From Solanum dulcamara (lineage: Eukaryota > Streptophyta > Magnoliopsida > Solanales > Solanaceae): a stretch of 64,000 nt of DNA. The notes beneath the pieces were generated by a model. The model made no database searches, was not told the origin of the DNA, and saw nothing but the letters and a program-made list of their open reading frames with translations. This document shows, piece by piece, positions 34,038 through 44,279 of this stretch (positions are counted from its first letter, which is position 1; each line of letters starts with the position of its first letter). The stretch spans positions 15,895,523 through 15,959,522 of the forward strand of contig NC_077237.1 of the NCBI RefSeq assembly GCF_947179165.1, read 5' to 3'. A program made the position numbers and the translations under genes.

Positions 34038-36250
34038 TGTCACGCTCCAAGCTTATATCCTAGACGTGGCCAGCACTCGAAAATCATTGTTGGTCCCAAG
34101 TGAACCCTTGGCCTGTCTAACTATAGACAGATGACTCAATGTGATTTGTGGAAGTTTAAATGGATGAGCTCTTAAACATTAAAAGAGAATTTAAAACAAT
34201 AGTCTGAAAATAATCCATATAATACTGAAAAGTATCTCAAAACATCTGAAAAGATAACATTAACCCGACTCTTTAAATGTGTCCATGAAGCTTCTAAAAC
34301 TGATGATGGGTGCCGGAACAAAACCTCCGACTACTACAAAGACACCAGTGACTACCACTGTTGAAATTACTTAAAATAACTGAAAAGAGTCCTTCGGAGC
34401 AAGTAGGTCTCACCAAAGCTGATGGATGAGTGAGCTCAACGATGCACCTGTTGATGATCCTGAATATCTGTATCTGCATCATGAAAAGATGCAGCGTCGA
34501 ATGATGTTAGTACATGGAATGTTCGGTATGTAAAATGACTGAGTAAAACTGATAACTGAACTGATAGACTGAACATAACTCAAATTAAAAGTAAGACATA
34601 TACATGAGCTAAAAACTAGTCAATCTTTACCATGGAACATGAAAAAGAAGCAGAATATTTTTAAAAAGATAACTTTACTTTATTGGGGAGTTTATTTAAC
34701 CGACAACCATCACCGAAGAGCCCGATAATGATACAACGTCCTACCCACGTTGCCAAGCCATCCTATTCCTTGCTGGGATATAGGACAATAAATTTAACTT
34801 ATTGATTCGTCTAATAGGCCTTCTCAAAGGCAATGAGGAGTCGCCCGTATTGCAGTACAATCCTATCCTACGCTAATTACGTAGTTTATGGGACTTCTAA
34901 TAGTAAGAAATCTTATCCAAATCAGTGCTCAATACTACTCTCAAAAACAAAAAATATCAACAATGCTCATATATCATCTGTGTTGAGTTAATACTCAAAA
35001 ATCCTCTTTAAGGAATTTGATCTTTATTTTACTTTAATGAAATGCTTTTCGAAAATCATTTATGCTCTTTTTAAAATAGTACATCTTTCCTCAGCGTAAA
35101 ATGATATAATTAGAACCATTTGTACTCTTTAAAATTCTTTTCCAATGAGACTTTAAAAGTGTTCATGAATTCATTTTAATATCTTAAATCAATGCATGAA
35201 AATAATGGCGCAGTGCTTTTAAATAAAATTATCAATAACTAGGGTTCATGTGATCAAAACATGAACCAAGAAAATTAAACAACATATAGTATCATAATTT
35301 TGATAAATGAAGGAAATCAGAATTTAGCATGTGAAACACAAATCAAACTCGAAATTCATGGAACTTTGGGTAGAACTCTAGACTTAACTCTTTACTGACT
35401 AAATTTAGATGTAGGACGTTAGGATGAACTTAGTCCAATACTATGAGTAGCCTTACATACTTGAAAGAACGATGTTCTTGGCGAAACTTGAAGAATTCAA
35501 TGGATATGTTTGAACCCTACCTTTTTTCTCTCTCCAAACCTTATTCTAAATCCTTGAAGTGTGAATAAGGAAAAAAGTGTCATAGGGTACTGTTAAGGGA
35601 CTTAACTTAGTCCTAAAACATTAGGATTTTGCATAGGTAAGAATTAAAAAAGACCTAAATATCCCTTATTAAAACTGTGTTGAGTCGTCTACGAGAAGCC
35701 TTCTACGGACCATACAAACTTCTATGGACCATAGAAGTCTTTCATGGAAATCTGATTAGAACTCGGGGTTTTTAAGTGTGGTCTACATGACCTTCTACAG
35801 TCAGTAGATACTTCTACGAGCCGTACAATATGTCTGTGGAAAAATATTGGGATGGGTTTCTTGAGGTTGGGTCTACGGGACCTTATACGGCCCGTAGACC
35901 CTTCTAAGAGTCGTTGTAGTCGTAGATGCTGAACTAGGTAAGGGGTTTCTAAGGTTGGGTCTATGGGACGTTCTACGGTCCGTAGATCCTTGCACGAGTC
36001 GTAGAACAGCCTGATAGGATGGTACTAGCCTGGGTTTTCATGGTTTCATTCCACGGGCCCTTATACGGCTTGTGAATAATTATATGATCCGTGAAAGTTA
36101 GACCAATAATTACTTCCAAGAGTTTAGCCTCACGGGCCCATCTACTATCTGTGAAAACTTTAATGGTCTGTAGATGGTGTCCGTAAAAGGTATTTTTTGG
36201 CAGAAACTCCACTTTTCCACTAGGATCCTAGGACTGATCTAAGTCAGGAT
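34038..36250 (-). repeat. Gypsy-type LTR fragment, minus strand
   Basis: TGTCACGCTCCAAGC at 34038 is the LTR 3' end on the minus strand. Its 3' half matches the solo LTR 12060-14203 (TGATGCAGATACAG near 34465-34485; AGTAGTATTGAGCAC near 34920-34935; GTAGGACGTTGTATCATTAT near 34730). A dense cluster of CTACGGTCCGTAG-type palindromes lies at about 35690-36190, upstream of the probable start region near 35530 (TC-rich on the minus strand). The 5' boundary was not found. Confidence 0.65.
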
Positions 36251-37440
36251 ATTTTGGGGTTTTGCATGTCCTTCAAGCTGAGCACCTTATTTATGATTGC
36301 AAGTCAAAGATGGTCTAGGGAGACATCTGCTCTTTGAATGGTTGGGGATTTAGGAATATTCTTGCCAATACTTATGAAGATCAAGATCGAGGATTGGTAG
36401 GATGATTCATTGCAATGTCTACCTCCGATCTTATCCCCTCAATCTCACATCCCATTCCCCAAAAATTGAAATAAATCTCTTCAGCCCTTCCTTTTCTTAA
36501 GACAATCTTTATATTGTCGATGTTTATTCATTTTTTTGTAGCCAAGGCCTAGACTCCGGCCATCGTCTCAAACCTCCTCAGCTGGGTTCAAAATATTTTG
36601 AACCTTCCACCACCACCTACTCAAACTAAACATATGTTATGCAGATCAATGCTGATGAGCAAAAAACTATGGTGCTCTTCAACTTAGACTCTAATGCTTT
36701 AGTTTTATCCTAGGGAACTCTTACCTATATTTTCTATTTCATAAGATTTTTGTTAAAATAACTCCACGTGATTTGGCAAAACCTCGCTCATTTTTAAAAC
36801 TTTCTACACTGATGTCTTTCTTTAGACCAGTTGCAAAAAATGATTTAGGTCTCCTGTGGATTTTCCAAAATCAAACACCACTTGAATAATTAAAAGCCAA
36901 ATGAAAGAAAAGGATTTTTGGATCCAAGAAGGAAATCAAAGGCTCATGTAGCAGAAATTCTCGTCTAAATATTTTGGAGGTCCACTCTTGTCTTATTGAT
37001 AAAGGGGATATTTCTATCATCAAATAGCAAAAACGAAACTTCAATTGATACTTCTGAGACTATAACTCATGTTGTTGGGCTAGACACAGTGATGGCTCAA
37101 ATTCTAAACAGCCTATGAAGGATGCCTTGACCCTTAAGAATGTGTTATATTAGGCATTCCAGGTTTTGAGCCAACATCCTTGTTTGTTGTTCCCATTGGT
37201 GTGACTGACTCCCCTACTGATCAGTCTAGTCCCTGTTTTATCAAGGGAATAAGGTTAGTTCCTCTACCAGTACCTATAGAAATAGATTTTCTAAGTGTCT
37301 TTCCCTACCAATCGACTATCCATCTGAGTCCCTACGGATTAGCAACAGATAATTCAAGCTCCCCTAGACAACTTATTAACCGAGTCCTACTCTTGTTAAG
37401 GTATGGTATTTTCTCTCATCCTTACCTGTAATACGTTAGA
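36250..37440. other. Unassigned, probably transposon interior
   Basis: Between two LTR-like blocks. Codon-like stretches exist (for example the plus frame 37180-37431, MFVVPIGVTDSPTD...), but none matches a domain I recognise, and both strands have frequent stops. It could be the decayed interior of an element whose LTRs are 34038-36250 and 37440-38750; however, those blocks face opposite ways, which argues against a simple element. Confidence 0.35.
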
Positions 37441-38750
37441 AGTTCTAAGTCCATAATCAGATCATGAGAAGCTAAGAAGTTGAAGTTTGTAGAAAATTGA
37501 GATTCAGGCGTAGCATTTAGGGGTCGTAAAAGGAACCATGTACCGTAGATGCGGTCCGCAGATAAACTTCAGAATTTTGAAATTTATCTTGAGTTTTATG
37601 GGTCATGTCTACGGATTGTAAAACCATTTACGTATCATGGATGGGCTTGTAGATCAAAGCCATGAAACTTGACTTTTAGCATGACTTCTATGGACCAAGT
37701 CTATGGTCCATAGATGGGACTACAGACTGTACATTGGTCTCTTGGAATTGAACTTCAAATACTCTAATATTTAGCCTGATTTCTACGAAAGGGGTCTATG
37801 ATCTGTACATCAATCCATAGACCATAGATGGCATCGTGGAACCTTCAGATGATAGTTTTATTTCAAGGTTTATTTGATCTTTTTCCACTCTTTTCATTCT
37901 ACTATGCCGTTTTAGCCTATTCTAAGTGGGATTAAGGGAAATTTAGTCGACCTAACCCCCTTCATTTACGCCTAACACCCAAAAACTAAAATCAATACAC
38001 TCAAGATTCCTCTCAAGCAAGAACTATGATTCTTCACCTTCAAGCCTCAGTTCAAGAATTCAAGCTAGTTTTCTCCATTAGAGGTATGTGGAATTTCATT
38101 AATGGATATCCTTTTACTAATTGAGTCCCAAAATAGACCTAGTTTTCAGTTAATGATTACTATAGAAGTTAGGATTCTTATGTAAAATATGATTTCTTCA
38201 TTATTTTCACCTTCTCCTCCATGGATAGTTTTATGATGTGACTTTATCTATAAAATTAGTACTTCTAAATAGTATTTTCATGAACGCTTAGAATATAAAG
38301 ATGTTTATGTCTCAGAACTATGTTATTTAAATTGCATGTCTCAAATTATCAGTTTCTCATGATTAAAGATACTTTCAGATAATATGTCTATTATTTCAGT
38401 ATTAGTTATCGGTATTCATGAGATATTCAGTATTATTAAAATATCAGTAATATTTATTTTATTAGTATATAATCAGTTGGAGTATTAGTTAGCACCAAGT
38501 GGATCTAGGGATAAAGGCCCCACACGTCAGTTTAGGATTGAGACCTTTAGTAACAATCCCTAAAGTCCCAAAATTATGTGTCACCATAGGATTTTAATGG
38601 TCATCCGTTAGACCCGGGTTGACTTCTTAGTCTTTTTTGGACTTTAACGTAGCGGTATCACATTAGCTCGAATCAACCTTTATATTTTAGTCAAGCTTCT
38701 TTTCACCATTTATTTGGTATTCTCTTGGGTAGAGTTTTTCAAGAGTGTCA
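37440..38750 (+). repeat. LTR-like block with palindrome cluster, plus strand
   Basis: Palindromic motifs (TATGGTCCATAG, CCGTAGATGCGGTCCGCAGA and similar) cluster at about 37545-37840. A leader-like region follows (ACCCAAAAACTAAAATC, CAAGATTCCTCTCAAGC) and then a non-coding tail to about 38750. This is the same layout as the minus-strand LTR at 34038-36250. Ends not defined. Confidence 0.5.
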
Positions 38751-39160
38751 ACTAGAGTTAGTTGATGTTGGGTGTAGTAGAGTTACTGCTCGTTTCTTCT
38801 CTTACCTCTCTAAGATCTAAGTTTGTGGCTAGAGTTAACCATGGAGTATTATTGAAGTCTAAATTAATCTGAGGAATTAGTTTAGTGGGAAAGAGAGGTG
38901 TTGCTTAGTAGTTGAAAATTTCAGGTTATTATAATAAGGGTGAAGGGATAAAGAGTTTAATCATTGGGATTGCATGAGTTTGTAATCATTGTTGCTCCTT
39001 GATGATAATGGAATCTTGCTGAAATCCGGTGAGATATGTCGCGGTTTTTCCTCTCTTTAGCAAGGCGATTTCCACGTAAAATACTCGTGTCTTTATTTAT
39101 TGTTCTTGATGTAGTAAGGGACCAGATCGAGTGTTAGTTGTAAGAGCGTACATGCCATCA
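38750..39160 (+). repeat. Possible copia-type LTR fragment
   Basis: The stretch TTGTAATCATTGTTGCTCC ... GTGAGATATGTCGCGGTTTTTC ... TTTCCACGTAAAATACTCGTG (38980-39092) matches my memory of the R/U5 region of Ty1-copia LTRs in dicots. No LTR pair or primer site is seen. Confidence 0.4.
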
Positions 39161-39164
39161 CTAT

Positions 39165-39232
39165 GTCCCGATACATCACATAAAGTGATGTATTTGACCG
39201 ATATATCGTGTAAAGTGATGTATTCGGGAATA
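39165..39232. repeat. Short palindromic repeats around ATACATCAC...GTGATGTAT
   Basis: ATACATCACATAAAGTGATGTAT (39171-39193) is a 9-bp stem with a short loop. A related half, ATATATCGTGTAAAGTGATGTATT, follows at about 39201-39224. Confidence 0.6.
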
Positions 39233-39298
39233 GGTAGAATAAAGATTTTGGTAATTTTTTTAAATGGTAGAGAATTTAGAAAATATGATAAATTAAAC

Positions 39299-40119
39299 GA
39301 AAAATGATCTAAAATGCCCTCGAACTATTGGAAATTGTACAAAAATGTCTCTCATCCATCTATTGGGCCTAAAATGCCCTTGACATCCACCTTTAAGTCC
39401 AAAAATAACCCTTTTTAACGGAAAAGGGCATGAGGGACATTTTTGTACCATTTCCAATAGTTCGAGGGCATTTTAGGCCCTTTTTCGTAATAAAAATTTT
39501 GTTAAATAAATTTGATTTATAATTAATTTTAAATAATTAAATTGTAACCAATAGATGGCCGCCACGTGTTTAAAATATTTTTTCAAATTATTTAATTAAA
39601 ATTCTTTTAAATAAATTTTAATTTATAATTAATTTTAAATAATTAAATTATAACCAATAGATAGCCGCTACGTGTTTAAAAAAATTTATTTAAATTATTT
39701 AATTAAAATTATGTTAAATAAGTTTTGATTTATAATTATTTTTAAATAATTAAATTATAACCAATAAATGGTTGCCTCGTGTTTAAAATTAATTATAAAT
39801 TAATTAATAAAATTTTAATTAAATAATTTAAATATTTTTTTAAACACGTGGTGGCCATCTTGTGATTATAATTTAATTATTTAAAATTAATTATAAATTA
39901 AAATTTATTTTAACAGAATTTTAATTAAAAAAAGGAGTCTAAAACGCCCTCGAACTATTGAAAATGGTACAAAAATATCTCTCATGCCCTTTTTCGTTAA
40001 ATAAAAGGTCATTTTTGGACCTAAGGGCGGATGACAAAGACATTTTAGGTCCAATAGATGAATGAGTGACATTTTTTGTAAAATATTCAATAGTTCAAGA
40101 ATATTTTAGGTCCTTTTTT
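39299..40119. mobile_element. Foldback-type element with ~106-bp tandem repeats
   Basis: The left end carries TAAAATGCCCTCGAACTATTGG and its inverted copy at about 39440-39480. The right end (39935-40119) has the same modules, so each end is itself a small foldback. Between them lie three direct units of 106-107 bp (anchor CCAATAGATGGCCGCCACGTG at about 39548, 39654, 39761) and one inverted unit (CACGTGGTGGCC near 39845). No coding sequence. Confidence 0.75.
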
Positions 40120-40645
40120 ATAAAATAAATTATGTATTTAGGTAATATTTTTCTTTTTTTAATTATCGGATTGAAAGTAATAAAGGCCCACGATGTGAGA
40201 TATAATAACCTGTAGCTCTTGGTCGGTGTAGTTTTATCCATTTATTAAGGGTTGTCTGCCTATTGTTTTCAACTTATTAATGATTCCGTTCCAAGAAAAT
40301 TACTAATCCTAGATATTGTACTTTTTTAGTGAATCACTTCATCCTATGTATTTGCCACATCAGTTTTCACAAACTAATTTTTTAAATTTTGTAAAAAGTG
40401 TTTGTTTGATAATGTTTTTGCATTAAGAAACAAAGAAATATTTTGGAAGTTTCCAAGCTCTTGAAAAAGATAAAAAAAAAAAAAAAAAAATCAAAAACCC
40501 TTCAAGTAAATACTTATTGAAAGAGCTTAAAATACTTATTGGTACTCATGGTCAACTTAACATAGTGGTAAATATTATTCGTTTCATCTAAGTAATAGTT
40601 TGATTAAGAAGAAAAACAAAGTGAAAAAGGTCTCCATCTTAGACG
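40120..40645. other. Spacer, no gene seen
   Basis: Non-coding; poly-A run at 40472-40490. Confidence 0.45.
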
Positions 40646-40649
40646 ACAT

Positions 40650-40845
40650 GAGACTTGTTTGGATAAGTTTTTTTTAAGTTATTTTTTTAAAAGTTGAAAA
40701 TTTCAGCTTTTTACTATCAGATTTTTTTAAAAATCGTTTTGCTTTAAAATGAGTGTTCAAAAGCACTTTCTTCAGTTATCCAAATACCTTAAAAGCTATT
40801 TTAACTTAAAAAATACTTAAAATAAACGTATTCAAACAGACTCTT
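40650..40845. mobile_element. MITE related to TGTTTGGAT-type elements
   Basis: GAGACTTGTTTGGATAAGTT at the left mirrors ACGTATTCAAACAGACTC at the right. The interior has TAAAAGCTATTTTAACTTAA-like tracts. Same general type as 43529-43731. Target duplication unclear. Confidence 0.6.
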
Positions 40846-41185
40846 ACTATTAATAAAAAATATATCCCTTTCTGACATTGTTTTTAGTGAGGATCTAAAA
40901 ATAATATAAACTAGAGAGTTCATGTTTCATGCTTGTTCCATTATTATTCATGGAATATATTAGGAAAAGTAGGAAAAGATAACTTTTTCTCTAAATACAT
41001 ATTAACATAAAAAGATTAAAAAGATGTCTTTATCCCCATCAAGATCCGGAGTCCTTTGGTTATCAGAATGGGATAGGCAAGACTATAATTCCACCATATT
41101 AGCATAAATTGATTTTCAAGAAAAGTTAATATCCATAATTAAATATGGAACACAATATTTCCGTATTTTATTGAAGGAAAAGGCT

Positions 41186-42714
41186 TGCAATCGAACTTTG
41201 GAAAAAGACTTATTTATGTTATCCGTTAAAAGTTTAGCTCATTTATGTCATTGCCATTTGAGAAAAGGTTCATCTTTTATTTTTTAACTCCGGCTTTGCA
41301 AAACCACTCAAACAACTTTTAACAATTTTCTATTGAAATTTTGAATCAAATATACTCTTTTTGCATCTTCTTCAAGAACACTAAGAATACATGACGAACA
41401 CCAAGAACTTCAAATTTTTAACTTTTTTATTTTTTTGCGAAATCACCTCAAATTTTAAAAGTAGCATCCCTCCGAGCTAAATATAAAAAATTCAATATCT
41501 TTTGAGCTCAAATTCAATCTAACCCAACAAGACACTTAAAATTTCTTCAAAATTTTAAAACTTTAACCTCCTTTAATGGTAGAATTTTCTCCACAACTCT
41601 AAATCACTTGAAATTTTGAACATAGAGATAGTGAACTTTAACATTAAAGGAGATTGAATTTTTGAGTCAGAAAAGGACCTAAAATGCTCTTAAACTATTG
41701 GAAATGGTACAAAAATGTCCCTCATCCATCTATTGGGCCTAAAGTGCTCCTCATCCATCTATTGGGCCTAAAATGCCCTTGACATATACCTTTAAGTCCA
41801 AAAAAGATATTTTTTAACGAAAAAGGGCATCTTCGACCCAATAGATGAATGAGGGGCATTTTTGTATTATTTCCAATAGTTCAAGGGCATTTTATGCCCT
41901 TTTTCGTAATTAAAATTCTGCTAAATAGATTTTGATTTATAATTAATTTTAAATAATTAAATTGTAACCAATAGATGACCGCCACATGTTTAAAAAATTA
42001 TTCAAATTATTTAACTAAAATTTTGTTAAATAATTTTTGATTTATAATTAATTTTTTAATTAAATTGTAACCAATGGATGACCACCAAGTGTTTAAAAAA
42101 TTATTCAAATTAATTAATTAAAATTTAGTTAAATAATTTTAATTTATAATTAATTTTAAATAATTAAATTGTAACTAATATATGGCCGCCACGTGTTTAA
42201 AAAAATTATTCAAATTATTTAATTAAAATTCTGTTAAATAAATTTTGATTTATAATTAATTTTAAATAATTAAATTGTAACCAATAGATGGTCTTCACGT
42301 GTTTAAAAATTTATTCAAATTATTTAATTAAAATTCTGTTAAAAGGGCCTAAAATGCCCTCAAATTATTGAAAATAGTACAAAAATACCCCTCATCTATC
42401 TATTGGGCCTAAAATGACCTTTTTTCGTTAAAGAAAATTTCATTTTTTGGACCTAAAGGTGGATGTCAAGGATACTAAGAACTCCAAATTTTTAACTTTT
42501 GAAGAAGAAGAAAAAAAAGAGTATACTTATTCAAAATTCCAATAGAAAAATATCAAAAGTTGTTTGGGTGGTTTTGCAAAACCGGGGTTAAAAAATAATG
42601 GAATAGATGAGCCTTTTCTCAAACAATAATGGCATAGGTGAGCCAAACTTTAATTTTAACGGGTGATATAAATAAATATTTTTTCAAAATTCGATAGCAT
42701 ATTTAAGTCTTTTC
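41186..42714. mobile_element. Large foldback element with ~250-bp inverted arms, carrying a nested repeat element
   Basis: The arms 41186-41430 and 42470-42714 are inverted copies (left GCTCATTTATGTCATTGCC, right GGCATAGGTGAGCC; left GGCTTTGCAAAACCACTCAAACAACTTTT, right AAAGTTGTTTGGGTGGTTTTGC). Outer ends read GC(A/T)ATCGAA(C/T)TTT. The centre contains a second copy of the 39299-40119 type of element (see next entry). No coding sequence. Confidence 0.75.
41665..42465. mobile_element. Second copy of the tandem-repeat foldback element, nested
   Basis: Starts with GGACCTAAAATGCTCTTAAACTATTGG and holds four tandem units anchored at 41968, 42071, 42175 and 42281 (spacing 103-106 bp), each with CCAATAGATG and most with CACGTG or a variant. 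The right end module stops short at about 42465, where the outer arm resumes, so this copy is right-truncated. Confidence 0.75.
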
Positions 42715-43525
42715 TGTTTATTCAGAGATTGTTCTTTATTATCCCACTAACCAAACAACCTAGCTAAGAGAAAAAGACAGAAAAATATCTAAGATCCAAA
42801 AAAGTGGCATAAATTTGGAATATAATTTTTTTGATAGCCAGCTATCCATGCTGTAATGTTCTTTTTGGTATAGTATTAAGTATGGTACTACAAACAAACC
42901 ATAATGATAGGTGGAATATTACATGAATGACAATTCAATGGGGTTTCAGTATGAATCCAGTGGCTAGGATAAAAATGTATTTATGTATCATCACTCCTTT
43001 TGTAAGGTACACAAGCAATATTATGAAAAAGATGGAGGGTCAAAATCAAACTTCCATTATGTTATATACTTATCTACATATGTGTAGATATAAACCCCAC
43101 CCCACTCCCACCCCATCCTCAAATCTTCAATCAGAGGGTTGGTACAAAGAAAAAATATTTTTCATAAAAAATATCTTTTTGAGAAATAATTATTTTCAAT
43201 GTTTGATAAACAAACAGAAAATAGTATTTCAAAATCAAGAAAACTTTTCAAAAATATACAGATCAATATAGTATATTGCATCCACGTAGTCATATTTTTT
43301 ATTTACAGTCGTAGAGACAACTTATTTTTGTAAAAATGATTATGTAGCTGGTATACAATATTATATACGCTTTAGAGCTTCTTTGTAGCTGGTTAGGAGC
43401 TTAGTTCTTCGTGTAGTAAATTCTACATAAGTAATATTATATATGATAGTCTTTTTTTACTAAGTATAAAAATTAACACACCTAATTATACGGTGTATGG
43501 TTTGCACTTTAGCAACCCTCATAAC
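42715..43525. other. Spacer with MITE-like debris, no gene seen
   Basis: Bases 43110-43260 resemble a half of the 31484-31842 MITE type. The open frame 42927-43271 crosses it and is not gene-like. Confidence 0.4.
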
Positions 43526-43528
43526 TAA

Positions 43529-43731
43529 GAGTCTATTTGAATTGACTTATTTTAAGTGTTTTTAAGTCAAAATACTTTAAGCACTTTTATAGTGTGTGAG
43601 TATAATAAAAAAGTGTTTTAATCTCTTGTTTTTAAATCAAAAAGATAAAAATAAGTCAAACAATTAAAATTATTAACTTATCATGACTTTTGGCTTATAA
43701 GCCAGAGTTATAAGCCCATCCAAACATGCAC
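43529..43731. mobile_element. Tourist/Harbinger-like MITE (203 bp)
   Basis: The ends GAGTCTATTTGAATTGACTTAT and, reversed, GTGCATGTTTGGATGGGCTTAT are imperfect inverted repeats. TAA flanks both sides (43526-43528 and 43732-43734), the 3-bp duplication typical of PIF/Harbinger-type MITEs. Confidence 0.7.
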
Positions 43732-43734
43732 TAA

Positions 43735-44075
43735 TATATGTATAAGTTATGAGGAAATCTATATATTATTTTATGTAATACAGAAGATGAAGTATAATTA
43801 ATAAATAAATAACTAAACCCTGCATAACTAACCCTTTGTATAAAATAATACATAGATTTTTTCCTAACTAAACCATGTATGGCTAATACATATATAACTC
43901 TAATCAGTCACCAAACGACCCCTTATCGTGGTTTGCTTGTTGGTTAGAGTTATGCAAGAATTAATAACGTAGAGATTAGTAATGCATGAATTAGTTATGT
44001 AGGGTTTATGTATATATGCACGATTGAATTATTCATATATTAGTTATTTCATCTTCTACCTACATACCCTCATAA
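43735..44075. repeat. Two facing MITE halves
   Basis: 43740-43922 (ending CAGTCACCAAACGACC) and 43928-44060 (starting GTGGTTTGCTTGTTGGTTAGAG) are inverted relative to each other and share TATGCA/ATAACTC tracts with 26022-26365 and 29210-29340. Confidence 0.5.
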
Positions 44076-44080
44076 CTGAT

Positions 44081-44235
44081 AAAGTTGCTGCCATGTGACC
44101 AGAAGGTCACAGGTTCAAGCCTTGGAAACAACCTCTAGCAGAAATGCAAGATAAGGTTGTGTACAATAGATCCTTATGGTCCGGCCCCTTCTCCGGACTC
44201 TGCGCACTGCAAAAGCTTTAGTGCACCGGGCTGCC

Positions 44236-44238
<3 letters not shown>
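44081..44238 (+). mobile_element. tRNA-derived SINE (5'-truncated)
   Basis: AAAGTTGCTGCCATGTGACC, then GGTTCAAGCC at 44112-44121 (Pol III B-box form GGTTCAANCC). The body GGTTGTGTACAATAGATCC, GGTCCGGCCCCTTCTCCGGA and GTGCACCGGGCTGCCCTTT is one of the commonest Solanaceae SINEs. It ends in a (TA)n tail. Confidence 0.85.

Positions 44239-44277
<39 letters not shown>
44239..44277. repeat. (TA)n microsatellite at SINE tail
   Basis: About 19 TA units directly after the SINE 3' end; probably grew from the SINE tail. Confidence 0.9.

Positions 44278-44279
<2 letters not shown>

Noticed and set aside
39490..39930. CRISPR or bacterial repeat array
   Set aside because: Units are contiguous ~106-bp tandem repeats without spacers, in plant DNA.
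44081..44238. tRNA gene
   Set aside because: Has a B-box but no cloverleaf or anticodon arm; it is a SINE with a (TA)n tail.
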